Of a stretch of DNA of 64,000 nucleotides, positions 18,621 to 28,374 are shown piece after piece. This DNA comes from Mesobacterium pallidum (lineage in GTDB: Bacteria > Pseudomonadota > Alphaproteobacteria > Rhodobacterales > Rhodobacteraceae): contig NZ_JAIMID010000010.1 in NCBI RefSeq assembly GCF_019966535.1, positions 62,001 through 126,000 on the forward strand, read 5' to 3'. Position numbers and translations under genes: made by a program. The stretch's first letter is position 1; each line of letters opens with the position of its first letter. Under the pieces are notes generated by a model. That model was given only the letters and a program-made list of their open reading frames with translations. It did not search any database and was not told the origin of the DNA.

Positions 18621-19493
18621 ATGACCAAACAGGCAGGACAGCAGGGGCTCTCGATCCTCTTCGAAATGCTCCGCTCGTTTACTACGTTAGCGGATACTTT
18701 GAACCTGTCTCAGGCGGTCGATCGGCTCAATTCGACCCGCCAGACCGTGCGGCGACACATCGCCTTGCTGGAAGAATCACGCGGCGAAGAGCTGTTCGTC
18801 CTCGTCAACCGCCAGTACCAGCTGACCGACGCCGGGCGCCGCGCCTTGCCCGAGGCCGAAGAGCTGCTGACCCGCGGCCAGGCCTGGATGGAGTCGCGCC
18901 TGGGTCATGTCGGCCAGCTGCAGCAATTCTCGGTCACCCCGTCCGAGACCGAGCAGGGCTATTTCTATTACCTGCAACAGCAGCCCCTGACCCGCATCTG
19001 GGATGCCGAGGGCAGCCTGCTGCGCGAGGGCCTGAAGCTCTGGACGGCCTGCGAAGGCAATATCGAGGATCCAGCCTTTGCCGAATTCCGCGAGAACGCG
19101 ATGGTGTTTCGCCTCAATGACGGGGTCTGGCTTTGTACCGAGGTTGGTCAACAATCTGCCTTTGCCAAGTGGTTTGGATGGACCTGGGCAAAAAGCACGA
19201 TCGGGCGCACGGTCGAGGCCCTGCCGGGTGGCGGGCGTTACAATGTCATCGCCCTGCAGGCATATCAGGAGTTGTTGTCGGGCCGCGGCGTGCGCCTTGA
19301 TCACGTGGTCACGCAGATGCCCTACGGGTCGGACGGCACCTTCGAGGTCATTGGTTTCGAACGTCTTCTCATGGCCTTCCGCTACCCGGACAAAAGCTTT
19401 GCCCTGGTCTCTGTGGTGAATTTGTCACGCGACCTTGACGTGTATGGTGTCGGCGACACCCTGAAACGCCAGATATTCCTCGACGTCGGCTGA
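18621..19493 (+). CDS. LysR-type HTH protein with non-LysR C-terminal domain
   Basis: A 290-residue protein. Residues about 13-75 form a LysR-style winged HTH (FTTLADTLNLSQAVDRLNSTRQTVRRHIALLEE, then GEELFVLVNRQYQLTDAGR). The rest does not show the usual periplasmic-binding effector fold of LysR regulators; it is rich in Trp and Phe and ends in a beta-strand-like stretch (FEVIGFERLLMAFRYPDKSFALVSVVNL). It may sense a ligand by another domain, but no family was recognised. Divergent from the XRE gene. Confidence 0.75.
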   Translation: MTKQAGQQGLSILFEMLRSFTTLADTLNLSQAVDRLNSTRQTVRRHIALLEESRGEELFVLVNRQYQLTDAGRRALPEAEELLTRGQAWMESRLGHVGQLQQFSVTPSETEQGYFYYLQQQPLTRIWDAEGSLLREGLKLWTACEGNIEDPAFAEFRENAMVFRLNDGVWLCTEVGQQSAFAKWFGWTWAKSTIGRTVEALPGGGRYNVIALQAYQELLSGRGVRLDHVVTQMPYGSDGTFEVIGFERLLMAFRYPDKSFALVSVVNLSRDLDVYGVGDTLKRQIFLDVG

Positions 19494-19601
19494 GCTACGC
19501 CAATTTGGGCAGAAATCTGACCAAATCATGACTTTGATGCGTGGCCAAAGCGTCAATTAAGATACAATTAACCCTGACACCATTGGGAATGGAGCCAGGG
19601 A

Positions 19602-20306
19602 ATGACCGTACAAGATTTCTTTTTCCGAACGCCTCTCATCGAAGAGGCAACGGAGCTTGCCAACCGCATCGGAATGCAGATCGAAGTTGGCCATGATTTC
19701 CGGCAGTTCGACCGGATCCTGCAGGAGGCGAAGGGGCACGAGATCAGCATGCCCTTCGACCCGGACCTGCATAAACTGAATGAATACAATGCCTTCTGGC
19801 TTGTGGGTCGGACCGAGAAGGGCGAGGTCGCCCATACCCAGGCGGTGCGTCTCTACGACATGAGCCGCATCACGCTGGGCGAGTATCTGGAGGACAACTT
19901 TCGCGGATTCCCGCCCGCAGGCGTGCCGCTGAACCTCGAGGCTTCGCGCTATCGGGCGGGGCCGGGTGCGCGGCGAATCAGGGGGCGTGTGTGCTACCAC
20001 GGCGAGATGTGGCTGGACGAAACCGCCGGCGAGTTTCGCGGAAAAGGTGCATCTGGCATCCTGACCCGGCTCGGCTTCCTGCTGACGATCGAAAAGCTGG
20101 CGCCGGACTACATTTTTGCGTTGATGTCGCGCATGGTGGCTTGCAAGGGCCTGCCGCAGCGCGCGGGATTCATGCACACCGAGCCGGGGGCGCTCAGCTG
20201 GAAGCTGGCCGACAGCGACCGCGCCATCGAGGGCTTCATGGCCTACATGTCGATGGAAGATCTGCGTTTCCTGCTGCGCCTTCCGATGGAGGAGCTCGTC
20301 GCCTGA
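19602..20306 (+). CDS. Conserved-looking protein of unknown function, possibly GNAT-like
   Basis: A 234-residue soluble protein. The stretch YHGEMWLDETAGEFRGKGAS followed by a long hydrophobic helix resembles an acetyl-CoA-binding GNAT segment (R/Q-x-x-G-x-G/A), but this is weak. No signal peptide or membrane helix was seen. The ATG at 19602 has GGAG at good spacing, and an independent promoter region (19494-19601) and a strong terminator bracket the gene, so it is probably monocistronic. Confidence 0.7.
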   Translation: MTVQDFFFRTPLIEEATELANRIGMQIEVGHDFRQFDRILQEAKGHEISMPFDPDLHKLNEYNAFWLVGRTEKGEVAHTQAVRLYDMSRITLGEYLEDNFRGFPPAGVPLNLEASRYRAGPGARRIRGRVCYHGEMWLDETAGEFRGKGASGILTRLGFLLTIEKLAPDYIFALMSRMVACKGLPQRAGFMHTEPGALSWKLADSDRAIEGFMAYMSMEDLRFLLRLPMEELVA

Positions 20307-20339
20307 AGCGACGCGATACGTATGGTTCCATGGTGTTCT

Positions 20340-20364
20340 GGCCGGGCTCTGCCCGGCCTTTTTT
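20340..20364 (+). terminator. Rho-independent terminator
   Basis: A perfect 8-bp GC stem GGCCGGGC/GCCCGGCC (20340-20347 and 20351-20358) with a 3-nt loop is followed by six T residues (20359-20364). It ends the transcript of the 234-residue unknown gene, 34 bp past its stop, and faces the convergent pckA operon. Confidence 0.9.
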
Positions 20365-20371
20365 CTTGTCC

Positions 20372-20911
20372 TCAGGACAGCAGCTTCGGCCCCTCGCACC
20401 ACCCGATCGAGACGGTTGCCAGCGCCGGCGGCACGACCTCGAACACCTGCTGCAGCACCACCGCCCCGTCCAGCTCGAGCCGCATCACCCAGGTGCCGTG
20501 CACGATCTCGTAAGCGTCGTCGAACTGGAAGCTGCTGAGCCCCAGCGCATCGGTCGTGAGCGTCACGGTATAGCTGTCCACCGTGCGCCCCGCAGGGCCG
20601 TAGGGCGGGTGGGTCAGGACGATCCGGCCCACCTGCGGCGAGGCCGAGCCCGGTGCCAGCCTGTAGCGGACGCCGAACCCCAGCCCCAGCTCGCCCGGCA
20701 CCAGGGTCGTGGCGAAATCCGGCGGGCCGGGGTCGGTGACGAGGTCGATGAAGCCCTTCTCGGTCTCGGGCGCGGCGCGCTGCGCCTCGGCTTCGGTCGG
20801 GCAGAACACGCCCACGTTCTCGAGGATCAGCGGATCCGAGACGAAATTGGCCGGCTCCGCATGGGCGGGGCCGGCCAGGATCAGGGCACTCGTGAGGGCC
20901 GCGAGACGCAT
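20372..20911 (-). CDS. Exported protein, DUF3859-like
   Basis: A 179-residue protein with a signal peptide ([18 protein letters not shown], cleavage after AHA). The mature part is beta-rich and ends in a FDDAYEIVHGTWVMRLELDG pattern that resembles DUF3859 periplasmic proteins; the match is tentative. Two Cys residues (VFCPT and GWCEG) could pair. Its ATG overlaps the pckA stop as TGATG, so it is translated from the pckA message. Confidence 0.7.
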   Translation of the reverse strand: MRLAALTSALILAGPAHAEPANFVSDPLILENVGVFCPTEAEAQRAAPETEKGFIDLVTDPGPPDFATTLVPGELGLGFGVRYRLAPGSASPQVGRIVLTHPPYGPAGRTVDSYTVTLTTDALGLSSFQFDDAYEIVHGTWVMRLELDGAVVLQQVFEVVPPALATVSIGWCEGPKLLS

Positions 20912-22509
20912 CAGCCGATTGCGGCCGCCTTCACGTCCTCGTCGATGAAGGGCACGTATTGCTCGAAGTTGTCGGCGAACATCTTCACCAGCTTCTGGGC
21001 CTGGGCGTCGTACTCTTCCGGCTTGTCCCAAGTGCGGCGCGGGTCCAGCAGGACCTCGGCCACGCCGGGCACCTGCACGGGCACTTCGAAACCGAAGTTC
21101 GGGTCCTTGCGGAACTCGGCCTCGGCGAGCGATCCGTCCAGTGCGGCGGTCAGCAGCGCGCGGGTCGCCTTGATCGGCATCCGCGAACCGGTGCCATAGG
21201 CGCCGCCGGTCCAGCCAGTGTTGACCAGCCAGCAGGTCGCGCCGTGCTTGGCGATCTTGTCGCGCAGCAGGTTGCCGTATGCCTCGGGGCGACGCGGCAT
21301 GAAGGGCGCACCGAAGCAGGTCGAGAAGGTCGGCTCGGGCTCGGTCACGCCGCGCTCGGTGCCGGCCACCTTCGAGGTGAAGCCCGACAGGAAGTGGTAC
21401 ATGGCCTGCGCCGGGGTCAGCCGTGCGATCGGTGGCAGAACGCCGAAGGCGTCGCAGGTCAGCATGATGACGTTCTTGGGGTGGCCGCCCATCGCCGTCT
21501 CCGACGCGTTCGAGATGTACTCGAGCGGGTAGGCGCAGCGCATGTTGGCGGTCAGGCTGTCATCCTCGAAATCCAGCTCGAAGGTCTCGGGATCGAAGAC
21601 CATGTTCTCGATCACGGTGCCGAATTTCTGCGTCGTGGCGTAGATCTCCGGCTCGGCCTCGGCCGAGAGGTTGATCGTCTTGGCATAGCAGCCGCCTTCG
21701 AAGTTGAAGGTGCCGCGATCCGACCAGCCGTGTTCGTCGTCGCCGATCAGCACGCGGCTGGGGTCGGCCGACAGGGTGGTCTTGCCGGTGCCCGACAGGC
21801 CGAAGAACACGGCCGCGTCGACCGGGTTGCCCGGCGCGTGGTTGGCCGAGCAGTGCATCGGCATGATGCCCTTTTCCGGCAGCAGGTAGTTCAGCAGGGT
21901 GAACACCGACTTCTTGTTCTCGCCCGCGTATTCGGTGCCGCCGATCAGGATCAGCTTGCGCTTGAAGTTCATGGCGATGACCGTCTCGGAGCGGCACGAA
22001 TGCTTGTCCGGGGTCGCCTGGAAGCTGGGGCAGTTGATGACGGTGAAATCCGCGGTGAAGTCATCCAGCGCGTCGCGGTCGGGGCGGCGCAGCATGTGGC
22101 GGATGAAGAGGCCGTGCCAGGCCAGCTCGGTCACCATGCGGACGTCGATGGAATTGGCCGGGTCGGCGCCGCCCACGAGGTCCTGGACATAGTAGTCCTT
22201 GCCCTTCATGTGCGCGAGCATGTCTTCGTAGAGCGCGTCAAAGCCCTCTTCGGTCATCTTCGCGTTGTTGTCCCACCAGATCTTGTCGGTCACGTCGGGA
22301 GTATCGACGACATGCTTGTCCTTGGGGGACCGGCCGGTGAACTTGCCGGTCGAGACCAGGAAGGTCCCGCCCTGGCCCAGCTGGCCTTCGCCGCGCTTGA
22401 GCGCGTGCTCGATCAGAGCGGGCTCCACGAGGTTGTAATAGACATTGCCCAGCCCCGTGATGCCTTGATCCTCGAGGGTGAACTGCGGGTTGACCCGTCC
22501 AGATGCCAT
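20911..22509 (-). CDS. pckA: Phosphoenolpyruvate carboxykinase (ATP)
   Basis: PckA converts oxaloacetate and ATP to PEP, CO2 and ADP, the entry step of gluconeogenesis. The 532-residue protein has [12 protein letters not shown] (about 57-68), [17 protein letters not shown], the kinase loop [10 protein letters not shown] (237-246) and the metal-binding Asp pair at 257-258 (IGDDEHGW). It is divergent from chvI. Activation of pckA by ChvG/ChvI is known in relatives, and the adjacency here is consistent with that. A small exported protein is coupled downstream. Confidence 0.97.
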   Translation of the reverse strand: MASGRVNPQFTLEDQGITGLGNVYYNLVEPALIEHALKRGEGQLGQGGTFLVSTGKFTGRSPKDKHVVDTPDVTDKIWWDNNAKMTEEGFDALYEDMLAHMKGKDYYVQDLVGGADPANSIDVRMVTELAWHGLFIRHMLRRPDRDALDDFTADFTVINCPSFQATPDKHSCRSETVIAMNFKRKLILIGGTEYAGENKKSVFTLLNYLLPEKGIMPMHCSANHAPGNPVDAAVFFGLSGTGKTTLSADPSRVLIGDDEHGWSDRGTFNFEGGCYAKTINLSAEAEPEIYATTQKFGTVIENMVFDPETFELDFEDDSLTANMRCAYPLEYISNASETAMGGHPKNVIMLTCDAFGVLPPIARLTPAQAMYHFLSGFTSKVAGTERGVTEPEPTFSTCFGAPFMPRRPEAYGNLLRDKIAKHGATCWLVNTGWTGGAYGTGSRMPIKATRALLTAALDGSLAEAEFRKDPNFGFEVPVQVPGVAEVLLDPRRTWDKPEEYDAQAQKLVKMFADNFEQYVPFIDEDVKAAAIG

Positions 22510-22871
22510 TGTCGAACTCCTGTAGCCGCGACTGATGCGGCGGATTTTCAGTATCTTTCCGCCCGGAAAATCGGGCGGCTGTCACACGGCTGACGCCGGG
22601 GACGAGGTCCACTTAACACGCGCAAAACGGGGGTGAACAGGACCGATGCGCACAGTTAGCGCAACCAAGGCGCCTTTTAGCGCAATCATATTTCGCGTCC
22701 GCCGGCGAGGGCGGCGATCGGGGCGTGTCATTTTAGCCATTCATTACCGATTTTCGCCCCAAATAAAGCGGTGCAACGGGCCTGATTCGCCGTAGGGGAT
22801 TGATTGGACGCACGAAATCGCAGCATAGTGTTCAAAAAAGCAGGCTAACGAGCAGAACAAGGATAAGTAAA
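22510..22871. promoter_or_regulatory. Divergent promoter region between pckA and chvI
   Basis: A 362-bp spacer with no credible gene. It must hold the promoters for pckA on the minus strand and for chvI on the plus strand. The half nearer chvI is AT-rich (22700-22871). I saw no strong inverted repeat and did not assign individual promoter elements. Confidence 0.6.
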
Positions 22872-23573
22872 ATGTCCAAGATCGCCCTTGTGGACGATGA
22901 CAGGAATATTCTGACATCCGTCGCCATGACCCTCGAGGCAGAGGGTTTCGAGGTGGAAACATATAATGACGGCCAGGCCGCCCTGGACGCATTCAACAAG
23001 AAACTGCCCGACATGGCGGTGTTCGACATCAAGATGCCGCGCATGGACGGGATGGACCTGCTGCAGCGCGTCCGTCAGAAGACCTCGATGCCGGTGATCT
23101 TCCTCACCTCCAAGGATGATGAGATCGACGAGGTGCTCGGCCTGCGCATGGGCGCCGACGACTACGTGAAAAAGCCCTTCAGCCAGCGCCTGCTGGTCGA
23201 ACGCATCCGGGCGTTGCTGCGCCGGCAGGAAGCGGTGGCCGGCGACGTGGTCGGCGATACCGAAGAAACCAAGGTCATGGTCCGCGGTGACCTGCGCATG
23301 GACCCGCTGCGCCATGCCGTCACCTGGAAGGAACAGGACGTGTCGCTCACCGTGACCGAGTTCCTGCTGCTTCAGGCCCTCGCACAGCGCCCCGGTTTCG
23401 TGAAATCGCGCGACCAGCTGATGGACGTGGCCTACGACGACCAGGTCTATGTCGACGACCGCACGATCGACAGCCACATCAAGCGCCTTCGCAAGAAAAT
23501 GCGCTCGGTTGACCCGGATTTCTCGGCAATCGAGACGCTTTATGGTATCGGGTACCGGTACAACGAAGAGTGA
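22872..23573 (+). CDS. chvI: Response regulator ChvI (OmpR family)
   Basis: A 233-residue response regulator. The receiver domain has the acidic pocket at residues 8-10 and phospho-acceptor Asp52 ([10 protein letters not shown]), the conserved Thr/Lys positions ([16 protein letters not shown]), and a C-terminal winged helix of OmpR/PhoB type ending in LYGIGYRY. The position next to pckA and upstream of a ChvG-type kinase identifies it as ChvI, which in relatives responds to acid or envelope stress. The ATG at 22872 was chosen over an upstream in-frame ATG. Confidence 0.93.
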   Translation: MSKIALVDDDRNILTSVAMTLEAEGFEVETYNDGQAALDAFNKKLPDMAVFDIKMPRMDGMDLLQRVRQKTSMPVIFLTSKDDEIDEVLGLRMGADDYVKKPFSQRLLVERIRALLRRQEAVAGDVVGDTEETKVMVRGDLRMDPLRHAVTWKEQDVSLTVTEFLLLQALAQRPGFVKSRDQLMDVAYDDQVYVDDRTIDSHIKRLRKKMRSVDPDFSAIETLYGIGYRYNEE

Positions 23574-23574
23574 C

Positions 23575-25302
23575 ATGGCCCTCGCCGAAAGGATCACGGT
23601 GCGTGACGAGGTAGCGGGACACGACGCAGATGTCGTCCTCGGGGAGGACTGGGTCAACCCCGAGACCGATGTCAGCAAGGAACTCCGGGCCCGGCGGGCA
23701 CGGAGGGGGTGGTTTGCGCTCAACCAATCCCCGCTGACGCGCAAGATCATCATCTTCAATTTGATGGCCCTGCTGGTTCTCGTGCTGGGCATCCTCTACC
23801 TCAATTCGTCGCGCGACACGCTGGCCCTGCAACGCTCGGCCGGGCTTGTCAGCGAGGCAGAGCTTGTCGCCGACGTGCTCGAGGCGCAGCTGCCGCGGTC
23901 GGCGCCGGTCAACCTGGGCACTGGCGACGGCGTGGATATCGCCGCGACGCTGGCCGGGATCGACCTGCGGGCCGGCTCCATCGTCGAGGTCTTCGATGCC
24001 ACCGGGGCCCATGTCGCCGGGGTCGTCGGCGCCCGCGACCTGACGCGCATCCGCGGGCTGAACCCCGAGGACGCGGCACGCACCCCGATCATCGACGCGC
24101 TGGGCCGCGCCTTTGACACCTTTTCGGTGGTGATCCCCGACTGGGGTGACGACCCGGCGCCCGCCGTCGACCAGATGATCGGCCACCTTGGCCCGACGCT
24201 GCAGGGCGCGACCGAAATCCACGACGGGATCGAGCTGGAAGAGGGCAGCGTGCTCTGGGTCACCACCCCGATCATGCAGGGCGACACCGTGGTCGGCGTC
24301 GTCGCGGTCACCGGCTCGGTCGGCGAGATCGACTCGCTTGTCGATGGCGAGCGTGAACGGGTCTACCAGATGTTCGTGGTCGCGGCGCTGGTGTCGATCG
24401 GCCTCAGCCTCGTTCTTGCTTCGACCATCGCCAACCCGATTTCCGACCTGGCCGCGGCGGCCGAGCTGGGGCGCGACCGCGGCCGGCGCGGCAACAACGT
24501 GACCGCCGCGCGCATCCGCATCCCCGACCTGACCGCCCGGCCCGACGAGATCGGGCGCCTGTCGGGCGCACTGCGGGGCATGGTCTCGGCGCTGTATGAA
24601 CGGATCGACGCGAACGAGCAGTTCGCCGCCGACGTGGCGCATGAGATCAAGAACCCGCTCGCCTCGCTGCGCTCGGCCGTGGGCAGCCTGCGCTTCGTCA
24701 AAAAGGAAGAGCACCGCGAGAAACTGCTGGACGTGATCGACCACGACGTGCGGCGGCTCGATCGCCTGGTCAGCGATATCTCGAACGCCTCGCGGCTCGA
24801 CAGCGAACTGGTGAAGGAAGAGGAAGAGAGCTTTGACCTGCTGAAGATGCTTGGCAACCTGGCCGAGTTCCTGGGCCAGGACGCGCAAAGCAAGGGCATC
24901 GATTTCATCACCGACATGCCCAGCGACCAGATCATCATCAACGGGCTCGAGGCGCGGCTGGCGCAGGTCTTTGTCAACCTCATCACCAACGCGATTTCCT
25001 TCTGCGAGGATGGCGATGCGATCCGCGTCTGGACCCGCAAGCGCGAGAACCGCGTGCTGGTGGTGGTCGAGGATACCGGCCCCGGCATCCCCGAAGAGGC
25101 GCTGACCAAGATCTTCAACCGGTTCTACACCAACCGTCCGACCGACGATTTCGGCAACAACTCGGGCCTTGGCCTGGCCATTTCCAAGCAGATCGTCGAG
25201 GCGCATGGCGGCGTGATCTGGGCCGAGAACATCCGCCCGACCGAGGCGGACGCCAGCTCGGAACCGCTGGGTGCACGGTTCGTCGTCGGCCTTCCGGTCT
25301 AG
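23575..25302 (+). CDS. chvG: Sensor histidine kinase ChvG
   Basis: A 575-residue membrane kinase. A cytoplasmic N-terminal tail of about 55 residues precedes TM1 (57-78), then a periplasmic sensor domain, TM2 (about 265-285), HAMP, the H-box FAADVAHEIKNPL with His356, the N-box (NLITNAISFC) and G-boxes (DTGPGIPEE; NSGLGLAISKQIVEAHGG). It starts 1 bp after the chvI stop. In relatives ChvG is held off by the periplasmic protein ExoR; no exoR gene is in this window. Confidence 0.93.
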   Translation: MALAERITVRDEVAGHDADVVLGEDWVNPETDVSKELRARRARRGWFALNQSPLTRKIIIFNLMALLVLVLGILYLNSSRDTLALQRSAGLVSEAELVADVLEAQLPRSAPVNLGTGDGVDIAATLAGIDLRAGSIVEVFDATGAHVAGVVGARDLTRIRGLNPEDAARTPIIDALGRAFDTFSVVIPDWGDDPAPAVDQMIGHLGPTLQGATEIHDGIELEEGSVLWVTTPIMQGDTVVGVVAVTGSVGEIDSLVDGERERVYQMFVVAALVSIGLSLVLASTIANPISDLAAAAELGRDRGRRGNNVTAARIRIPDLTARPDEIGRLSGALRGMVSALYERIDANEQFAADVAHEIKNPLASLRSAVGSLRFVKKEEHREKLLDVIDHDVRRLDRLVSDISNASRLDSELVKEEEESFDLLKMLGNLAEFLGQDAQSKGIDFITDMPSDQIIINGLEARLAQVFVNLITNAISFCEDGDAIRVWTRKRENRVLVVVEDTGPGIPEEALTKIFNRFYTNRPTDDFGNNSGLGLAISKQIVEAHGGVIWAENIRPTEADASSEPLGARFVVGLPV

Positions 25303-25306
25303 GCCA

Positions 25307-25741
25307 GTGACCCGACCGGCGACTCCCGACGAAACCCTCCATGCCACCTGCGTCGCCTGGGACGGGCGCGGAATGCTGATCCTCGGGCCGTCGGGCGCCG
25401 GCAAAAGCACCTTGGCGCTGGGGCTGATGGCCCACGGCGCCACGCTGGTCGCCGATGACCGGACCCATGTGGCAGAGCAGGGCGGGCAGGTGATGGCCTG
25501 GGTGCCCGAGACGATCCGCGGCCGGATCGAGGCGCGGGGCGTCGGCCTGCTGCATGCCGAGATCACCGGCCCGGTGCCGCTGGCGCTGGTGGTGGACCTT
25601 GGCCAGGACGAAACCGACCGCCTGCCGCCCTGGCGCGAGGCGGTGATCTGCGGCCGGCCGCTCGCTTGTGTTCACAATGCGGGGATCGACCGTTTGCCAG
25701 CGCTGCTGATTCAATACATGAGACAGGGACGCGCGGCATGA
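25307..25741 (+). CDS. hprK: HPr kinase/phosphorylase, short alphaproteobacterial form
   Basis: A 144-residue HprK that phosphorylates a serine of HPr. The P-loop GPSGAGKST is at residues 27-35, followed by LVADDRTHV and a [11 protein letters not shown] loop. The N-terminal domain of Gram-positive HprK is absent, as is usual in alphaproteobacteria. The start is GTG at 25307, four bases after the chvG stop. Together with rapZ, EIIA and HPr downstream it forms a regulatory phosphorelay. Confidence 0.9.
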   Translation: MTRPATPDETLHATCVAWDGRGMLILGPSGAGKSTLALGLMAHGATLVADDRTHVAEQGGQVMAWVPETIRGRIEARGVGLLHAEITGPVPLALVVDLGQDETDRLPPWREAVICGRPLACVHNAGIDRLPALLIQYMRQGRAA

Positions 25742-25757
25742 TGGCCACGCCATCCAG

Positions 25758-26705
25758 ATGCAGGAGCCGCCTTTGACCCCCTCCGACACGCGCCAGCGGA
25801 TCGTCCTCGTGACCGGCCCCTCGGGCGCCGGCCGCTCGACCGCGATCAACGCGCTCGAGGACCTGGGGTTCGAGGCGATCGACAACCTGCCGCTGTCGCT
25901 GATGCCGCGCCTGCTGGAAGGCCCGCCGCTGCCGCGCCCCATGGCGCTGGGGGTGGATGCGCGCAACCGCGAATTCTCGGCCGCCGCGATGTCGGAGCTG
26001 TTGGACAGTCTCGCCGCGCGCAAGGATATCGCGGCCGAGCTTCTGTACCTCGATTGCTCCGACGCTGCGCTGCTGCGCCGTTTTTCCGAAACCCGCCGCC
26101 GCCACCCGCTGGCCCCGGCCGAGACCCCGGCCGAAGGGATCGCGCGGGAATTCGCGCTGCTCGCCCCGATCCGCGACCGGGCCGAGCTGCTGATCGACAC
26201 GACCGAGATGACCCCGCACGACCTGCGCGCCGAGATGGAGCGCTGGTACGGCGCGGAGACCGGCCGGCGCCTTGCCGTCTCGGTCCAGAGCTTTTCCTAC
26301 AAGAAGGGCGCGCCGCGCGACATCGACACGATGTTCGACGTGCGCTTTCTGCGAAACCCCTATTGGGAGCCGTCGCTGCGTGCGCTGAACGGCACCGACC
26401 CCGAGGTGGCCGAGTATGTCTCGGCCGATCCGCGCTTTGCCGAGTTCTTCGACCGGGTGCGCGCGTTGATGCTGTTCCTGCTGCCCTCCTACGCCGAAGA
26501 AGGCAAATCGCACGTGTCGGTCGGCTTCGGGTGTACCGGCGGGCAACACCGTTCGGTTACCGTTGCGGAATCTTTGGCCGAGGCCCTTGCGCAGGACGGC
26601 TGGCAGGTGTCAATTAGGCACCGCGAACTGGACCGCATGCCATCGTCGATGGGCAGCGCGAAGAAGGGGCAGCCGCCCAGGAGTGTCGAGGTGGACAAGG
26701 CGTGA
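25758..26705 (+). CDS. rapZ: RNase adapter RapZ family protein
   Basis: A 315-residue RapZ/YvcJ protein. A Walker A loop GPSGAGRST lies at residues 20-28, VDARNREF and [23 protein letters not shown] follow, and the C-terminal domain has [13 protein letters not shown]. In enterobacteria RapZ controls glucosamine-6-phosphate synthase mRNA through a small RNA; in alphaproteobacteria the role is less clear. Its stop overlaps the EIIA start as GTGA. Confidence 0.92.
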   Translation: MQEPPLTPSDTRQRIVLVTGPSGAGRSTAINALEDLGFEAIDNLPLSLMPRLLEGPPLPRPMALGVDARNREFSAAAMSELLDSLAARKDIAAELLYLDCSDAALLRRFSETRRRHPLAPAETPAEGIAREFALLAPIRDRAELLIDTTEMTPHDLRAEMERWYGAETGRRLAVSVQSFSYKKGAPRDIDTMFDVRFLRNPYWEPSLRALNGTDPEVAEYVSADPRFAEFFDRVRALMLFLLPSYAEEGKSHVSVGFGCTGGQHRSVTVAESLAEALAQDGWQVSIRHRELDRMPSSMGSAKKGQPPRSVEVDKA

Positions 26706-27094
26706 TCGGTATCGTCATCGTCGCGCATGGCAGTTTGGCCAAGGAGTACCTGGCCGCGGTGGAACACGTCGTGGGCCACCAGAACGGGATTCGTGCCATT
26801 TCGATCGAAAGCGGACATGACCGGCGGACCAAGCAGATCGAGATCTGCGATGCTGCCGACGAGGTGGACGAAGGCGGCGGCGTGGTCGTGGTGACCGACA
26901 TGTTCGGTGCCTCGCCGTCGAACCTGTCGCTGCTGGCCTGTCAGCCCGAGGGCCGGCGCATTGTCTACGGCGCGAACCTGCCGATGCTGATCAAGCTGGC
27001 AAAGTCCCGGCAGTTGCCGGTGGGTGACGCCGTGCGGCAGGCGCTCGAGGCGGGGCGAAAGTATATTGACTCGCAGAACGTTTCCGCAGACTAG
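26702..27094 (+). CDS. PTS mannose-type EIIA component
   Basis: A 130-residue EIIA-Man domain protein with phospho-acceptor His9 in [10 protein letters not shown], and [13 protein letters not shown]. No EIIB, EIIC or EIID gene lies nearby, so it acts in regulation rather than sugar transport, as is common in alphaproteobacteria. The GTG start at 26702 overlaps the rapZ stop. HPr is 7 bp downstream. Confidence 0.92.
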   Translation: MIGIVIVAHGSLAKEYLAAVEHVVGHQNGIRAISIESGHDRRTKQIEICDAADEVDEGGGVVVVTDMFGASPSNLSLLACQPEGRRIVYGANLPMLIKLAKSRQLPVGDAVRQALEAGRKYIDSQNVSAD

Positions 27095-27101
27095 ACCCGC
27101 C

Positions 27102-27380
27102 ATGCCAGAGACGATCGAGCGCGAGCTGCACATCATCAACGAGAAGGGCCTGCACGCGCGGGCCTCGGCCAAATTCGTTGAAGTGGTCGAGGGGTTTGAC
27201 GCGCGCGCCGAAGTGTCCAAGGATGGCAACAGCGCGTCCGGCGACTCCATCATGGGCCTTCTGATGCTGGCCGCCCCCAAGGGCACCTCGATCAAGGTGC
27301 AGATCCAGGGGCCGGATGCCGCTGCGCTGGCCGATGCGCTTCAGGCCCTGGTCGAGGACCGTTTCGGCGAGGAAATGTAA
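27102..27380 (+). CDS. ptsH: Phosphocarrier HPr
   Basis: A 92-residue HPr. The phospho-acceptor is His18 in NEKGLHARASAKF, and Ser49 in SGDSIMGLLML matches the HprK target site. It takes phosphate from an EI protein (not in this window) and passes it to the EIIA encoded just upstream. The ATG at 27102 gives the expected N-terminus. Confidence 0.92.
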   Translation: MPETIERELHIINEKGLHARASAKFVEVVEGFDARAEVSKDGNSASGDSIMGLLMLAAPKGTSIKVQIQGPDAAALADALQALVEDRFGEEM

Positions 27381-27425
27381 GGCAAAGCGCCGAAATGCGC
27401 GCCCGATCAGGAGAGGGCGAGACAC

Positions 27426-28364
27426 ATGGTTGACCGGTCACAGAACACGCCGATGATGCGCCCGCGCCGTCAGGCCACGGTGCCCGTGGTCGACCCGTCG
27501 CTGCGTGGCCAGGGCGATGGCGGCAACCTGGCCGACCAGCCCTATGACGGGCGCCGGCTATCCTATGCCAACACCTTCGACAATCCGTTCCAGGTCAAGA
27601 CCATCCAGGCGATGGAATTTCTGACCGGCAAGCTGCATCTCTTGCGACGCATCCGCAAGTTCGAGGCGATGGGCGTGCCCCATGGGCAGGGCTTCTGGAA
27701 ACAGGCGCTCGAGGTCATGGGCATCGACCTCTTGACCCCGCAGGAACAGCTGGACCGCATCCCCGAGAAGGGCCCGCTGATCATCACCGCGAACCACCCG
27801 CACGGGCTGGTCGACGGCATGGTCCTGGCCGAGCTGATCGGCAAGCGCCGCACCGATTACAAGATCCTCACCCGGTCGCTGCTGACCGGCGTGGGCGAGA
27901 TCGACGAGTTCATGATCCCCGTCCCCTTTGCCCACGAAGAGGACGCGTTGCAGCAGAACCTCGTGATGCGCAAGCGGGCGATGGACCACCTCAAGGACGG
28001 CGGCTGCATCGTGCTGTTCCCCTCGGGCGTCGTCGCGTCTTCGGACACGATGTTCGGCCACCCGGTCGAGCGCGAGTGGAACCCCTTCACCGCCAAGATG
28101 ATCCAGCGCTCGAATGCCGAGGTGCTGCCGATCTTCTTCCCCGGTTCGAATTCGCGCTGGTACCAGATGGCCAACCGGGTGTCGGCCACGGTGCGGCAGG
28201 GCCTGCTGCTGTACGAAGTCGTCCATGCGCTGGACAAGCCGCAGGCGCCGGTCGTCGGCCATACCATCGGCCGCGACAAGATTGCTGAATGGTCAAGCAA
28301 TCCGCGCGGTTTCATGGCATGGCTGCGCGAGCAGACCCTTTCGCTCGGGGCGAACCCGGCCTAA
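27426..28364 (+). CDS. Lysophospholipid acyltransferase-family protein (PlsC-like)
   Basis: A 312-residue protein with a PlsC-type acyltransferase domain. The HX4D motif is visible as NHPHGLVDG, followed by FPSGVVASSD. The N-terminal 90 residues are not part of the catalytic domain. It may acylate a lysophospholipid or lyso-ornithine lipid at the inner membrane; the substrate is uncertain. GGAGAGG precedes the ATG. It stands 45 bp after HPr. Confidence 0.8.
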   Translation: MVDRSQNTPMMRPRRQATVPVVDPSLRGQGDGGNLADQPYDGRRLSYANTFDNPFQVKTIQAMEFLTGKLHLLRRIRKFEAMGVPHGQGFWKQALEVMGIDLLTPQEQLDRIPEKGPLIITANHPHGLVDGMVLAELIGKRRTDYKILTRSLLTGVGEIDEFMIPVPFAHEEDALQQNLVMRKRAMDHLKDGGCIVLFPSGVVASSDTMFGHPVEREWNPFTAKMIQRSNAEVLPIFFPGSNSRWYQMANRVSATVRQGLLLYEVVHALDKPQAPVVGHTIGRDKIAEWSSNPRGFMAWLREQTLSLGANPA

Positions 28365-28374
28365 CAATCGGGCC

